Part shown: in pieces, positions 33,501 through 44,699 of the stretch
Layout of the letters: each line of letters begins with the position of its first letter
How positions within the stretch are numbered: position 1 is the first letter of the stretch
Origin: Hydractinia symbiolongicarpus
Taxonomy: Eukaryota; Cnidaria; Hydrozoa; Anthoathecata; Hydractiniidae
Assembly: GCF_029227915.1 (NCBI RefSeq)
Contig: NC_079885.1
Span: 11,211,001-11,275,000, forward strand
Reading direction: 5' to 3'
Length of the DNA stretch: 64,000 nt
The notes under the pieces: generated by a model
Told to the model about the DNA's origin: nothing
The model's input: only the letters and a program-made list of their open reading frames with translations
The model's database searches: none
Translations under genes and position numbers: made by a program

Positions 33501-36300
33501 ATGTGTTTTTTTGCGGCTAGTTGTCCCGCTCTGTTTTCCTCCTACCCAAGTGCCGAGTATTAACCTTATTCCCTGGATCTGCTTCATTTTTATCAGTAGA
33601 TTAATATTGTCGTCGTTTCATTACATTATTTTTTAAAGGGTATGTGGTTACATTTGTAATGGTATACCAGAGCGCAGCTCTCACAAACTTCCAAAAACTT
33701 TTCATAAATGTTGTGGAATCACATATACTGAACACATTATTGATAATTTCTGATGTGTATCAACCAAAAAAGTTATTTTTTTTTCTCTTTTTATTTTAGA
33801 ACTAAATGATTCACATAATCCAGTAACTGACTAACACGTTATCTCGACTATAACTCACTTTTTAAACTTTGTAGGTAAAAACTTTTTCTCTAATAAATAT
33901 AAACACTAAAAAATAAAGTGTATCGCATGTAGAATTTGTAAACGCATTGTTATACGATTAAGGAGCTATCTACATCATTTGGCATTGTAGAAAAAATAAT
34001 CTTGCATAATAAAATAGTTAATAAAATAAAAGATAAAAGATTAAAAGTTAAGATTAATCTAAATTTATATGTTTTTATTGTTTTATGTGATGTTAAACAT
34101 ATTTAAAGCTGGCATTATATATTGATATGTTTTAGACAACCCCGACTGTTGTATTTTAAGTAGAGATTATGAAATAATGGATAATTAATTAACTTTAATG
34201 TCATTAAGTTACGGCATTAATGTACATTACGTTACCATGGTAACTTAATTAGTTTTTTCTACGTGTTAATCTATTGTTGTTGTTTTTGTGTGAATCATTT
34301 GGTTCTGTTGAAATAAAATGTGCACTCCCCTGTGACGATATGTTTGTTTTATATTTGTTAACAAGCATATGTTCGAGATAACAGTAGACAAATAGATTAA
34401 TTTGTGTCAATGCTACAGGACAAATATTGATGTTTTCGTCATGTGTTCATACATTTAAACCACGCGGATTAAGAAAGAAGGAAATGGTTTTTTTTTTGCT
34501 TCTCGTATTTGTATATTCTCCTTACGTACTCTTCTTTGGCTTACAACAAGGACTTTTCACGGTCAAACCTTCCAGTAGAAATCTTAATCAAACAAAACTT
34601 AAAAGCAAAAAAAACGCGTTGAAATGTAGTTAAAAGACAAAGATAACTAGTCTTGAATTTATGGGTTTGACCACAAAAAAAACATGCGTACACCATTCAT
34701 TTATGAAAGGTTTGACCACAAAAACGGCGTGCGTATACCATTTCCGTGATTGGTTTAACCAGTGTCTTTACGCGTTCTCGTCCGCGAGAATGCTTGATCA
34801 TACTTCAATTGATACATTCAATTAACATTCCATATTTTTATAAAGTTGTAAACATACTACAATTTCTCGAGTTCGAATTCAAGAGATTTTAGAATTATAA
34901 TCTCTTTTTAAAAAAAGTTTTTAATTCAATGTACAAACGAAAGAAGAAAAGAAACAGTGATTCTTAGGATTAATTTTTTAGTAAATGAGGTTAATCTTTG
35001 TGACTGCCTTAAAAGTGCTTTTTATATGCAGTCTTTCCGGTGGCATGTTTTAAATAGGTCAGGGTGGCCACTACTTTTGAAATGAAAGTTGCCAAAACAG
35101 AAAAAAAATTTAATTTATTTTTACCTTCGTTTTTTTTTCACTTGTCAGATTATGGGAACCGTTTAATTTTTTATTTTTTTTGTCAATAAATTTCTGTTTT
35201 TGTCAAACCTGATCACTCCTAGAAAAGAAAAGGTAAAAGACTCATGAAATTTCCTTTTTGAAAAAAAGATTTTTAATTTCAAAGAATCAAAGCATAGAAA
35301 ACTTAATAAGAGCTCTTTTAAGAACATTTTACAGTGACTATGAGAAATCGCACAGTATCTAACTTAGAGTTTCGTTAAAACTCAATAAATTTCAGTACAT
35401 TTAAAGTAGCTTCATCTGTATAGCACGTTTTGTAATGCACAGGAAAGGTGAGGTCAGACGAACTAAAAATTTGTTTTCCTTATACCCTCCTCTTTTTTTT
35501 TAGACATGATAAACATCCACAAAGCACTTAAAACACGCACAAGCTGGTCCAGTATCGAGACAACATCAGACTCGTCTGGTATTGGTTCTTACAACTCTTT
35601 GACTTCGCAAAACAAACTAGCATCAACCACTACCATGCAGAACTATTATCAAAGCGGCAGCGACAGCGATATCATCGAGCAGGACTATCTTAGCGGTTGT
35701 GATATCTCCAACAACGTATATCCATCGTATCATTCCACGAAAAACGATGTCGGAGGATTCCATCAGAATTACGCCACTGATGACATGAAATATGCAACGA
35801 TTGACAGGAGTCACTTCCGAAGAAATAAGATACACACGTCAAGTTTACGCGACCCGTTAAAGCAAAGGTCGAACAGCTTGGGAGAAGATGGAGAATCGTT
35901 TCCAGTCTTTCCTAGTTATAAAATGAACTTACCCAAATCGAAACCAAATAATGTTGCAAATAGACAAGCTGCGCCAACGAAACCTAGCGTATTTCAAGTT
36001 TTTGATGGCCAAAATCCACAAGATTTATTAAAGCAACTTAGCCCAACATCTTCGCCGTACAAGAAAGCGCCACCGCCAGCTCCACAGCGACGCAATTCTT
36101 CTCCAGTTGGACCGCAGACTCTACCCAAACCAAACCGCTTCCCGAAAAGACACAGTAACACTGTGATGTCGGTTGCTGAAATAGATGAGCCGGAAGCTGC
36201 TCGTCCTGGTAGCTTCGAAGCAGCTCTGCAACAACGCAGACTGATGATGAAGAAGCGGAGCGTTTCGGTGGATCATTCCTCATCAGGTTATCGCTACTAA
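27533..36300 (+). CDS. MTSS1: I-BAR (IMD) protein of the MTSS1/MIM family, 8 exons
   Basis: Exons: 27533-27589, 27765-27826, 28720-28793, 31631-31715, 31815-31906, 32565-32977, 33124-33466, 35504-36300. Phases match throughout; total 1923 nt, 640 residues plus stop. Residues 1 to about 250 form the IMD helical bundle: SGSLFNHIVGDMK, GPLWEDFLVKASKFY, TFLDSFQKIADANTNSKG, IVMRHRAIEHKLK and KKTTSQMEKDHAK each align with the MTSS1 IMD. I-BAR domains bind PI(4,5)P2 membranes and bend them outward, linking actin to protrusions. The long Ser/Pro-rich tail has a proline run (LPPPPPDD) and APPPAPQRR, candidate SH3 ligands. The end (GSFEAALQQRRLMMKK) only loosely resembles a WH2 actin-binding motif. Human MTSS1 is longer (about 750 residues). 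The donor of exon 4 (GTTGGT) is weak but is the one that restores phase and alignment. Confidence 0.9.
31235..31258. repeat. Poly-C tract (24 nt) in intron 3 of the I-BAR gene
   Basis: An uninterrupted run of C in AT-rich intron sequence. Exact length in an assembly is unreliable. Confidence 0.9.
33800..33834 (+). CDS. MTSS1: Alternative terminal exon of the I-BAR gene (short isoform)
   Basis: Acceptor tttattttag precedes AACTAAATGATTC. Joined to exon 7 (ends 33466 with one spare base) it reads ELNDSHNPVTD and then TAA, giving 1161 nt and a 386-residue isoform. It ends about 60 bases before AATAAA-type signals (near 33890-33915). The short form would keep the whole I-BAR domain and the proline run but lose the 264-residue tail encoded by the last exon. 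No transcript evidence is available here; phase agreement and the nearby polyadenylation signals are the support. Confidence 0.6.
34663..34745. repeat. Two-copy direct repeat in intron 7
   Basis: GGTTTGACCACAAAAA followed by GCGTACACCATT and GCGTATACCATT, period about 46 bp. Function unknown. Confidence 0.5.
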
Positions 36301-36972
36301 AGAGATAAGATAACAACCTTCATGTACCTGTTGGTGTTGCTTTAAATGTTATTGTGTGAAATGACACGCAAATGGTTAGGATATACTGGCTGATCCCCTT
36401 AGGCCTGTTGTTAACGGTTAGAATATAGTTGCCGACATTATCTTGTCAGTTTACGACATATTTGATATCGTCTTGGGTGTGTATGGGAATGGTACCGATA
36501 CTTTCGTCTTGCACAATATCAATTGGGGTTGAAGTAGGTCAAAATAAGCGACTTTGAAGCGCCATGCACGAAAAAATTGCACTAATAATACACGATGAGA
36601 TGTAAACAAAATTTTCCTTCGTGTGTTCATAGCATTAGAAGAAGAGAAGAGAAATAACACTTTTTTTAAGATACTACCAAAACGTTTTTTAAAATATATA
36701 GATGTATAAATTTACTGATAATGTACTACTTCGTTTGGTGAAGCCAACCATCAAGCATAACCAAAATCAGGATAGTTTTCGTGCTATTTTTACATGCCAC
36801 TTTGTTGTTGTCGTTTGTGTTGTTGTTTTGAAAAGAAACCGAAGAAACGGTATTTTACAAGTTTTGCGTTTGACTCGCTCACTTTTTTAAGGCTCAATTT
36901 AAAGTTACATTAGTAGCTTATATTTCTTTTTTTTTTTATTTATTAATATTGTAGCTCTATGTATATAATAAA
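36301..36972 (+). other. MTSS1: 3' UTR of the I-BAR gene
   Basis: Noncoding sequence after the TAA of the long isoform, ending at the first good polyadenylation signal. Short open frames on both strands look like chance. Confidence 0.5.
36967..36972 (+). terminator. Candidate polyadenylation signal AATAAA
   Basis: AATAAA about 670 bases after the stop codon of the long I-BAR isoform, preceded by a T-rich stretch. Confidence 0.45.
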
Positions 36973-37677
36973 GATTAATATTTTTTCTATGTTTGCGCAT
37001 GCGTGTAGGTAATAAGGTAAATATTCGGGCCCAGTAAACATTGTCATGTGGCTTATTTCTTGACCTTTTTGTGTATTCTAAGTACCCTCCTGGCGCAGGT
37101 GTATTGGGTTTAACATTGTGATACTTAAAAAGAGTTTCCTGCTGGTCGGGTGACTTTGAAAGGGAAACCTTGAAAAAGTCTCATTTAAAAAAAATGTATA
37201 ATAATTTTTGTTGGTTGTTCGGTCGTGGTAAAATCTCTGTTGTTTTAATTTTGTTTTCTATCTCCTTCTGTTTTGACCACGTGTTTTTTTCGCATTTATA
37301 CGCTAAATGAAGAGGTATTAAAAGTTTGTTATTGTTAAAAAGAAAAATACGCTACGAAAAGATGTAGGCTGTAAGGTAGATATAATTAAAACCTTTTTAT
37401 CGACATGATTTTCAAATATTTCGATTTTTACATACCAACACAGTCATAAATTCAAGGCTGTTCTCTATCGCTCTGATTTTTTTTTACCTTTAAACAAATT
37501 TTCTTGTTTGATACGTGAAATTAAATTCCTGTAGGGTGGAGAAGAGTCATATTTTTTTGACTTAAATGTGAGATAGTCAATACTTAGTTTACTTTATACA
37601 ATATAACGTCAATATAAAATATCGATATTTAGTTTCTTCTGTTTTTAATATATACGAAATATTAGGTTTAATATTAC

Positions 37678-37800
37678 CTGGCTTCAGTTTCCCTCCCCGT
37701 TGTGACGACGTTTCGTCGCCGTAAGCTTTTAAGTAACTCCGATTGTATTTTTCGAATCGATCTTTTGTGTAGGGTGTGATGGTTGATAGTCTCAAAAATG
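37678..37800 (-). other. Exon-like open segment with a splice donor
   Basis: On the minus strand a stretch with unusually many CG dinucleotides for this locus is open and reads RLSTITPYTKDRFEKYN then SQRGGKLKP. It ends at a canonical CCAG|GTAATA donor (boundary 37677/37678). No start codon and no partner exon was found. It may be a first exon or a relic. Confidence 0.25.
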
Positions 37801-37940
37801 CTCAATGTGATTGGCTGAACGTTAAATCAGTTTAAATATTATTTTAGCCACATAATTCTTTAATGTTTTGTTATTATGATTAATGTATGTAGCATTTTTT
37901 ATGAAAAGATAAAACTATTTAATGTTGATCATGTTGTGTT

Positions 37941-38279
37941 CTTTCGTGATTCTTTCATGATTCTTCCATATACTTCCGGGATCCTTCCTACACGCCCATG
38001 ATTCTTGTATATACTTTCATGATTCTTTCATATACTTCTATAACTCTTCCAGGATTCCTCTACTTTCAAGGTTCTTCTATATACTTCATTGATTCTTCTC
38101 TATACTCCATGATTCTTTCATATACTTCCATATACTTTCATGATTCTTTCATATACTTCCATATACTTCCATATACTTTCATGATTCTTGCATATACTTC
38201 CATGATTCTTTCATATACTTCCATATACTTTCATAATCCTTCCATGATTCTTCCACACACTTCCATAATTCTTATATAC
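37941..38279. repeat. Minisatellite, CATGATTCTTTCATATACTT type
   Basis: About 340 bp of imperfect repeats of two half-units, TTCATGATTCTT and CATATACTTCCA, in variable order. Frames through it are spurious repetitive peptides. Confidence 0.85.
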
Positions 38280-38404
38280 CTGTCTTTACAGAATCTAGAG
38301 CTGAAACTTACACACTCACATGCACGTAAATTCCAGGTATATGATGGGCTTAATACTTTGATCTCAGTTTCAATTACCTTATTTCTAGTAATCAATTTTA
38401 AAAG

Positions 38405-38563
38405 ATGGCGGACCACGGCAGTTCCGGACCGGCGTCCGGAATTGCCGTGTCGTGGTCTCGATGTCTCGTAATATATTTTTTTTACGTTGTATATAATGAA
38501 GAAGCTAAGCAGGGCAAATGGAGAAATGCTTTAAAGAAGAAGACGCACACAATTCTGCATTAG
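38405..38563 (+). pseudogene. Short open frame over a palindrome, possible transposase N-terminal relic
   Basis: The frame starts MADHGSSGPASGIAVSWS and runs 52 codons to TAG. After a +1 shift the sequence continues as HNSALECVIDWAYRKRF and GGRYSAFKML, which loosely resembles the N-terminal DNA-binding region of pogo/Tigger-type proteins. The opening AAGATGGCGGA resembles a YY1-type initiator. The Tigger relic at 38950-39830 is on the opposite strand, so they need not belong together. Confidence 0.3.
38411..38457. repeat. GC-rich near-perfect palindrome
   Basis: Arms CACGGCAGTTCCGGAC (38414-38429) and GTCCGGAATTGCCGTG (38434-38449) pair with one G-T wobble around a 4-nt CGGC loop. GACCAC and GTGGTC extend the symmetry outside. 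It stands out in sequence that is about two-thirds A+T. Confidence 0.85.
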
Positions 38564-38949
38564 AATGTGTAATCGATTGGGCGTATCGAAAACGATTTTA
38601 TGGCGGCAGATATTCTGCTTTTAAAATGTTGAATATAACGTTAGCAAGGCAATAGAAGTCGATGTACAGTTGATTTATCTAATTTTATTTTCCAGGGGGG
38701 CTACCATTTTATTGAATTAGAGAGAGAATCGAATTAGGGAGTGTCTTCCTAATTCGAATTTTTAGGTGGCAAAGTGGAAAAAATGGGTTACAGAGGAAAA
38801 TCTTTGTAAATTCACAAAAAGTAATAAGAGGCACGTAATATGTACAGTACGAATATTAAAGACTTTTTTTTAAGTCGTCTAGAAATAGTCATCAATATTT
38901 AACTGCTTTTTGTTCAGTATATTTTCTAGATCAACGGCCCTATTTGGCA

Positions 38950-39830
38950 TTTACTACATCTTTGTCATGATGGCTTGGAAGTGGTAATTCGTTTCGTTCA
39001 TTGTCATCTGATTTTTCATCACTGGAGTCCACAGAATTCCCGGCACGTCTACCAGTTCTTCGGCTGTCATTTGATAATTCACACGAAAGTTACCCTTCAT
39101 TTTTTTAAGATCATCTTGCAGTTTTCTCACGATGTTTTCCTCTACTTCCATATCATCAAACGGATCATCTTTATCATTTAGTGCTCTTCCCACAGTTTCG
39201 CAATGTTTGGTTAGGAACAGAATCCCATGCTACTTGTAACATTGTCACAGCAGTTAGAATTAAAAAGCTCATTGCTCTTCTCCAAATTTTTTAGGATCTG
39301 CTTTTTCACTGCGTGAGAAGAACGATATTTCGCTTTGAGGCTCGAGTAACACCTGGATCCATCGGTTGCGTGATTAAATTGGTGTTGGGAGGAAGTAATA
39401 TAAGCTTCACCCATTGCAAACCTGATACCTCCGACATAGCGTTTATCGATAATCAAAACAATTTTTCTCCCGTTGGCGCCAAACTTGCGATCGAGTTCCT
39501 TTACCCATTCTTCAAACTGTTCGGAATTCATCCAGGTTTCCTTTGAGCACGGGATGTTTTTAAGGACTTTGAAGCAACGAGGAGTTACTGACTTGTCGAT
39601 AAGAAACATTTACAATGTTTTACTAAAAGCATTGCCTGCTGTCATTCCAGTTAACCGAAATTTGCTGTGCTTGCCACTAACACAATTTTCTTTTGTAAAA
39701 TGGTATGTTTTGACCAGCGATCACTGAAAAACAAACCGAATTTGTCGGCATTGAAAATGTTCTTCAGCGGATAGCGGGACATGAGTCTTGATAAAGTTGT
39801 TTCCACCCTAGAGACGTTATTTCATTGGTC
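38950..39830 (-). pseudogene. Tigger/pogo-like DDE transposase relic
   Basis: On the minus strand the pieces run in order: LKNIFNADKFGLFF (the NADE-type motif, here with K), FLIDKSVTPRCFK, EEWVKELDRKFGANGRKIVL, SLKAKYRSSHAVKKQIL and a WDSVPNQTLRNC-like piece. All are characteristic of the CENP-B/Tigger DDE catalytic region. Frame changes and stops, including in the Gln-Pro-Met-Asp region (ATDGSRCYSS frame), show the copy is dead. The N-terminal HTH part is not in place. Confidence 0.75.
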
Positions 39831-40584
39831 ACTGATTTCTAATGAAAAAATATAAGGTGTAAAACAAGCCTTATTTACTAAAAGTGTCATATGATTCTAT
39901 AATTCTTTCTTTGTCATGATACAAGCAAACTATGGAAGCCTTAAATACCCCATCAATCAAGAATGTCATATGTCTTAAACATATACCATTGATTTTGGAA
40001 AAGTATTTTAAGATGGATGCTTTTGTTATGGATCATCATGTATACTAGGTCATATGGACTTCTTCGCTTGATGAATTGGGAATGAAAGTTCCAAGCGGAT
40101 TGGAATTTTCAGCTGAAAAAAAGAGCATGGCTATTCTATAGCAGTGCCGTAACCACAATTTTTTTATTTTGGAAAAAAATATATATTCTGAATTTCTACC
40201 CGAGGCGCCCCCATTGTGGGCGCTAAATGAAAATTTTTGACATCTCTCGATTGGCGGAAAATGCCCTTCCAGACGTCAACGCTCTCATGGTTTAATGTTA
40301 AAAATCACGATGAATGTTTCGATATTTTTGCAATTTAGAAAAGCAGCATTGTTTAATTGGCATCAAAATTTAGATAAAAATTTCCATTAAAACCAAAAGG
40401 TACAAAGGAACACATATTTACATCACACGACTACAATAAGATAAAAAATGATAAGAACACTAGAAATTTTAAGGGTGCTGCCACTTTTTAGAAAATTTAC
40501 ATCGCATTTGGACTTTTTAAAATGTGCTGCCAGTCCCCTTAAAACATTCAGTGATTTTTATAATAACGATAATTTATAATAACG

Positions 40585-40780
40585 ATCTATGAGAAGGATT
40601 CGAAAATTCCTGAACGACTTTCTCTCTTTTTAATAAATTTGTTAGCTACTTCATATTATCAGTGTATGATTTGTGAAATACCATCAGATTATTCATCCGT
40701 GTATCAGTAGTTGTAGCTCGAAGGTAAGTTTTTATGCGGTTCAAAGCTGAAAAATATCGTTCGCTAACAGCATTTGTAGC
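40585..40780 (-). pseudogene. hAT transposase dimerisation-domain relic
   Basis: The minus strand reads TNAVSERYFSALNRIKTYLR and then TDTRMNNLMVFHKSY, a clear hAT C-terminal dimerisation signature, interrupted by a TAG and followed by KREKVVQEF. The rest of the transposase is not recognisable nearby. Confidence 0.7.
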
Positions 40781-40896
40781 CAGGCAAAACTAACATCAGT
40801 CTTTCCACTTTTATACCTTCAAACAAAAGAGTTTTCTTGGGTTTATCTAAGAAGATAACCCAACAAAAATAAGAAGTTATCTAAGAGAACTAGATC

Positions 40897-40969
40897 TGTC
40901 TCTCTCTTTCTGCCTCTTTTTCTTTCTTTCTCTCTTTCTTTCTCTCTCTCCTTCTTTCTTTCTTTTTTT
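40897..40969. repeat. Polypyrimidine (CT/CTTT) tract
   Basis: About 70 bases almost purely C and T, built from TCTCTCTTTC and CTTTCTTTCT motifs. Confidence 0.85.
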
Positions 40970-42300
40970 TAGCATGATTAAATGGCCGAAAACTTCGGTG
41001 GAAAAATTAGAACACTTGGACTCATTTAGACCAGATTATCAATAAATGACATTTTTAGTTAATTTTAACATCTTTTTTTATTTTTCCTTTGTAAAGTCGC
41101 TAAAAGACTGAGGAGAAATATAAACTTATAGAATTAAATTTTCAGACTAAATTAATATACTGTTTATTAAACTACCTGTTTTTTATAGGTTTAAGAAGAA
41201 GACAGCAAGACAAAGAAAATAAAATATGTTACATACGCGTAATGTAAATAGAACCTAAACATTTCCAAAACAAAGCTTTTTTGTTACTTGTTTACAAAAT
41301 CTTTTTTTTTTAATATACAACACCACGCTGGTTTGTCTCAAGGTGTTTTTTTTTCTATAACTTCGTAATTGGGATTGAAAATGTGCAAAAATATCTGTAA
41401 GTTGTTTTGTAAGCTCTTAGCTTGTCATAAATTTAAGTATACTAAGTATGCATGATGCAACTTTATTAATCATATCAATCATAAAGATGAATCATCTGTT
41501 CGTGAAATAAAATTTATGGATAGTAGCTACTTTAGTTATGCTGGAAATCGTGTGGACAGAAATTAGCTTAACCTTCTTGCCTTTCAATTTTGCGAACTGG
41601 AAGTACATCTGTTCGTGCAATTTCTTTCAATTATTATAACTGAAAATAGAAATGATGAAGGCACTATTTTCATAAAGATGTCAATTTTGAAAAACAAATT
41701 CTTTAAACGGATTATTGTTTTAAAATTTTTTTAAACCATTTTCTAATTATTTGAACATTTTGTTTTGACTCTTAGTCCATCGTAGCCTAAAAATTCGAGC
41801 AGCCAGGCTCTGCTCGGATTTCAAATTGCGCGAATTTAAGCATATGTAAGTTAGCTGAGAACGTTACACCAACCATTTTGTCAATCACTAATATCAATGC
41901 ATTTCTGTCATTTTCATCTTCGAACAATTTAAGTAATTCCATCTGCTATTCTTGTTTATTTAGTAATACAAAGGAAATCTTTAAAAAGAGTGTAATTATT
42001 TCATTCCTAGACCACATATTTGTTGATTCTTTCCCAGTGGCTGCATATTGTGATTACTGTTTGTCTATCTTTTGATTCCGCGAACGAAGTTCGAAATATT
42101 AATCTTTAAACTGGTCGTTGATTGAAAATTTAAGCCATTTTGAACATGACGGCTTATATCTCACCGAACGTCATAATTTGCTCCCCAATTTCAATGGCTT
42201 CAACGAAGCTGCTGTTACACCATTGAATTATGGACCATCCGCAGGAGAAAACTTCTACTTTGTGTTATATCGTAAACCATATTGCTGAATTGAACCGCCA
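40970..42300. other. No gene seen
   Basis: AT-rich sequence. A short near-palindrome CGAGCAGCCAGGCTCTGCTCG is at about 41797. Open frames such as 41878-42075 have low-complexity Ser/Phe-rich products and no recognisable family. Confidence 0.4.
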
Positions 42301-42336
42301 CCCCCCCCCCCCCCCCCCCCCCCACACACACACACA
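42301..42336. repeat. Poly-C followed by (CA)n
   Basis: About 23 C then ACACACACACACA. Length in an assembly is unreliable. Confidence 0.9.
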
Positions 42337-42769
42337 AGCTGGGAAACTGGATCGCTGTAAGTCTTTAGCAGCCAATCTCGTAAACTAAATATCGTCACAA
42401 CACTTGAGGCAAATCATCTGTCAAGTAGTCGTGACTTTAATTGATGTAAACTTCTCTTGATAACATACATGTTATTATCACACCATAACACTTTCCTCTG
42501 ACTCGTTGTCGGACTTCACCCCGAATGAGGTGTGGTCCAAAGAAATCTTAACTGTTCGAACTAAACAGCGAGGACAAGCAAAGTCTCTCAACGGGAAGGC
42601 TACTTATGACTTTGCGACTTCTTTCCTTGCGTTTTTTTATCCAGATAATACTTCGCGACAGTATATTTTTCAGTAGGGTTCTCACTCTAATGATTCAGTA
42701 GTTCAGTAGAATTCCATCTCCATACTTTGAACACACAATTTCCATCCTTAACTAGTCCTCTGAGCTTCC

Positions 42770-43140
42770 TTAATAACAAAATTTGTCTGCACATTGCCGG
42801 TTCGCTTTGTCAGCACACCTTTTCCTCATTCTCCACCTTGGTTCGTCGACAAGAATCTTTTCTATCATTTCAAAATCCTTGCTGTTGTATATGTAAGGAG
42901 CTCGAGTTTGCTCAATTTTAATCGCCTCAGCTAACGTTTTCACAAAGTAAGAAAACACGGCACTGCGACAAAAGAAATCTTTGGACATTCTGGTAGTTTC
43001 TTAATGGTGGTGTCGTTCTGAACCGGCGACTTGTCTATGCATCTGCCAAATACAATAACTGCCGAGCTCTTTTGGATCTCTCCCCTAGTGATCCAATCAG
43101 CTATGCTCAAAGAGCCCTTCACCCAGGCCCATTCCATTGG
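42770..43140 (-). pseudogene. BEL/Pao retrotransposon relic (RNase H to integrase junction)
   Basis: The minus strand reads WAWVKGSLSIADWITRG, matching the Pao-family signature of the type (V)KG.LN.AD..TRG, then a KLPECPKISF stretch where BEL elements have a GP.FL.LPE segment, then FSYFVKTLAEAIKIEQ. It is shifted and truncated at both ends. The surrounding 42340-42740 holds no recognisable domain and could be degraded LTR or noncoding DNA. Confidence 0.55.
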
Positions 43141-44309
43141 ACTTGTAAAGTTTCCCTTTTGAAATCATCGCTAGCATCTATTTCTCTAACAACTATGTGT
43201 TTACCTAGTGCAACCAGCAAAGCTGCTTCGATGTCTTCTCGGTGAGCCGCTTAAATTAACACTTTCCCAAAAATCCTCATAAGATCTCATCCGATATCTA
43301 ATATCATTTCATTTGACATGATTTTATTTATAAATCGTAATCACAATGCGGCTGCTTTCTTTCAAACGTTTGATTACTTAGACTAACGGCCGTGCTCTGA
43401 AATTTTCTGAGCGGCGGACAGTCTTAAACCTGCCATAGGGGCTGAGGTTGCTGTAGTGCCCCTTTCCCTTCCCCCATGCTTTATTAATTTAGAAAAATTG
43501 AAAATAACAATTCTCTTCCCTTAAATAAAAGAATGTGGACATGCAAAAAATTGTATATCCAATTTCTTTAAGTAAGATACCGTGGATGCAGAAGGAAGTG
43601 CTAAATGCATTGTTAATGTTAGAGTTCACATCCCAAATGAAATTATTCGTTGGAGGGGGCCTCTTGTTAAAAATACATGACAGCAAAGAACATGAGGGTG
43701 TTTAACCCCCTAGTTTTCCATGTACCCATTGGTGATGAATTGACTGACGGTGTACATTAATAATGCGATGTTGCAAACTCTAATCAAATAAAACAGCGGA
43801 TAATTCATTATCTGCGAGATAGGACATCGAAAAGGATCAATCTAACTACTACCACAACGGCTAGTCTATTTTACTAGCCAAAGAGCCTTTTCTTTGCGCA
43901 TTGCTGATAAGAGCCTCTGGTGATTCGGAAATGCTTTGACATTGCAATCTCTGCTTGAGACTTGGCAAGCCATCAAATGTAGCGAAAACACTCCTGCAAC
44001 AATGGAAGACCCTTACCCTGAGTTACTGGGTTAAAAATACCTGCAACATACTGCATTGAAAACCCATCTTTCTAACGTCCATTCTGGACTGTCCTATGTG
44101 TTGCGAGAGTCCTAATATGCTCTGAGATTCAGAGCACGCGAAGGGTACTCTACAGTAATCGTGATCAAGTTCTGCAACAGGTATTCTTAAATTTCTTTTG
44201 CTATTTTGTTCATTACTGAGCTGCCCCTGCTTCTCATTTTTATTAGTATTGTCTATCTGCATGTGAATCGACTTCAACCAAAGAAATCACTTTGCAAAAA
44301 TCAATGATG
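43141..44309. other. Degraded retroelement-like sequence, no supported gene
   Basis: Open stretches on the minus strand, for example 44023-44277 with HIGQSRMDVRKMGFQCSM, look like eroded retroelement coding sequence because they sit beside DIRS and BEL fragments, but I cannot assign a domain. Confidence 0.3.
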
Positions 44310-44586
44310 CATGTTTTAGTAAGTAAGTAAGTAGTAAGTAACGGGAAGTTTTAACGTCCTGGGGATTCCATCCTAACGGTTTCCTCCCGTCTGACAGTAA
44401 CTATGTTACATTACCGCCAACGTATAGCATTGCTCTAACTTGCTTACCTTCCACACAAACCGGTTAGCGGCCAGTAGATGGCACCAAATGGGATGACAAC
44501 ACTACATTTAAAGTGCGCCGGAGTGGGTCTCGAACCTGAAATCTTATGATTACAAGTCGAATGCGCTACCACAACACCATTTCCGC
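44310..44586 (-). mobile_element. tRNA-derived SINE
   Basis: On the minus strand the 5' 74 nt (44513-44586) are tRNA-like. There is an A-box region TGGTGTTGTGGTAGCGCATT, an anticodon-arm-like CTTGTAATC (UGU if read as tRNA-Thr), and a perfect B box GGTTCGAGACC. The acceptor ends do not pair, so it is not a functional tRNA. A 3' body of about 180 nt follows and ends in a (TTAC)n-type tail (44314-44341 on the plus strand: AGTAAGTAAGTAAGTAG). Pol III promoter, tRNA head, body and simple-repeat tail define a SINE. Confidence 0.85.
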
Positions 44587-44699
44587 TTGTGCAAAAGTTT
44601 TACTGCTCCCAATTCCAACAGGTTAAAGATTTATATGAAGTGATCTTTCCCTTTCGTTCAATGCTCCCCCAGTAGATATTCTTCTGCAATATGACCCCA

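Noticed and set aside
38000-38470. 157-codon plus-strand frame
   Set aside because: Produced by the CATGATTC/CATATACTT minisatellite; repetitive peptide without meaning.
44513-44586. Functional tRNA-Thr gene
   Set aside because: A and B boxes are good, but the 5' and 3' acceptor arms do not pair and a SINE body and tail follow.
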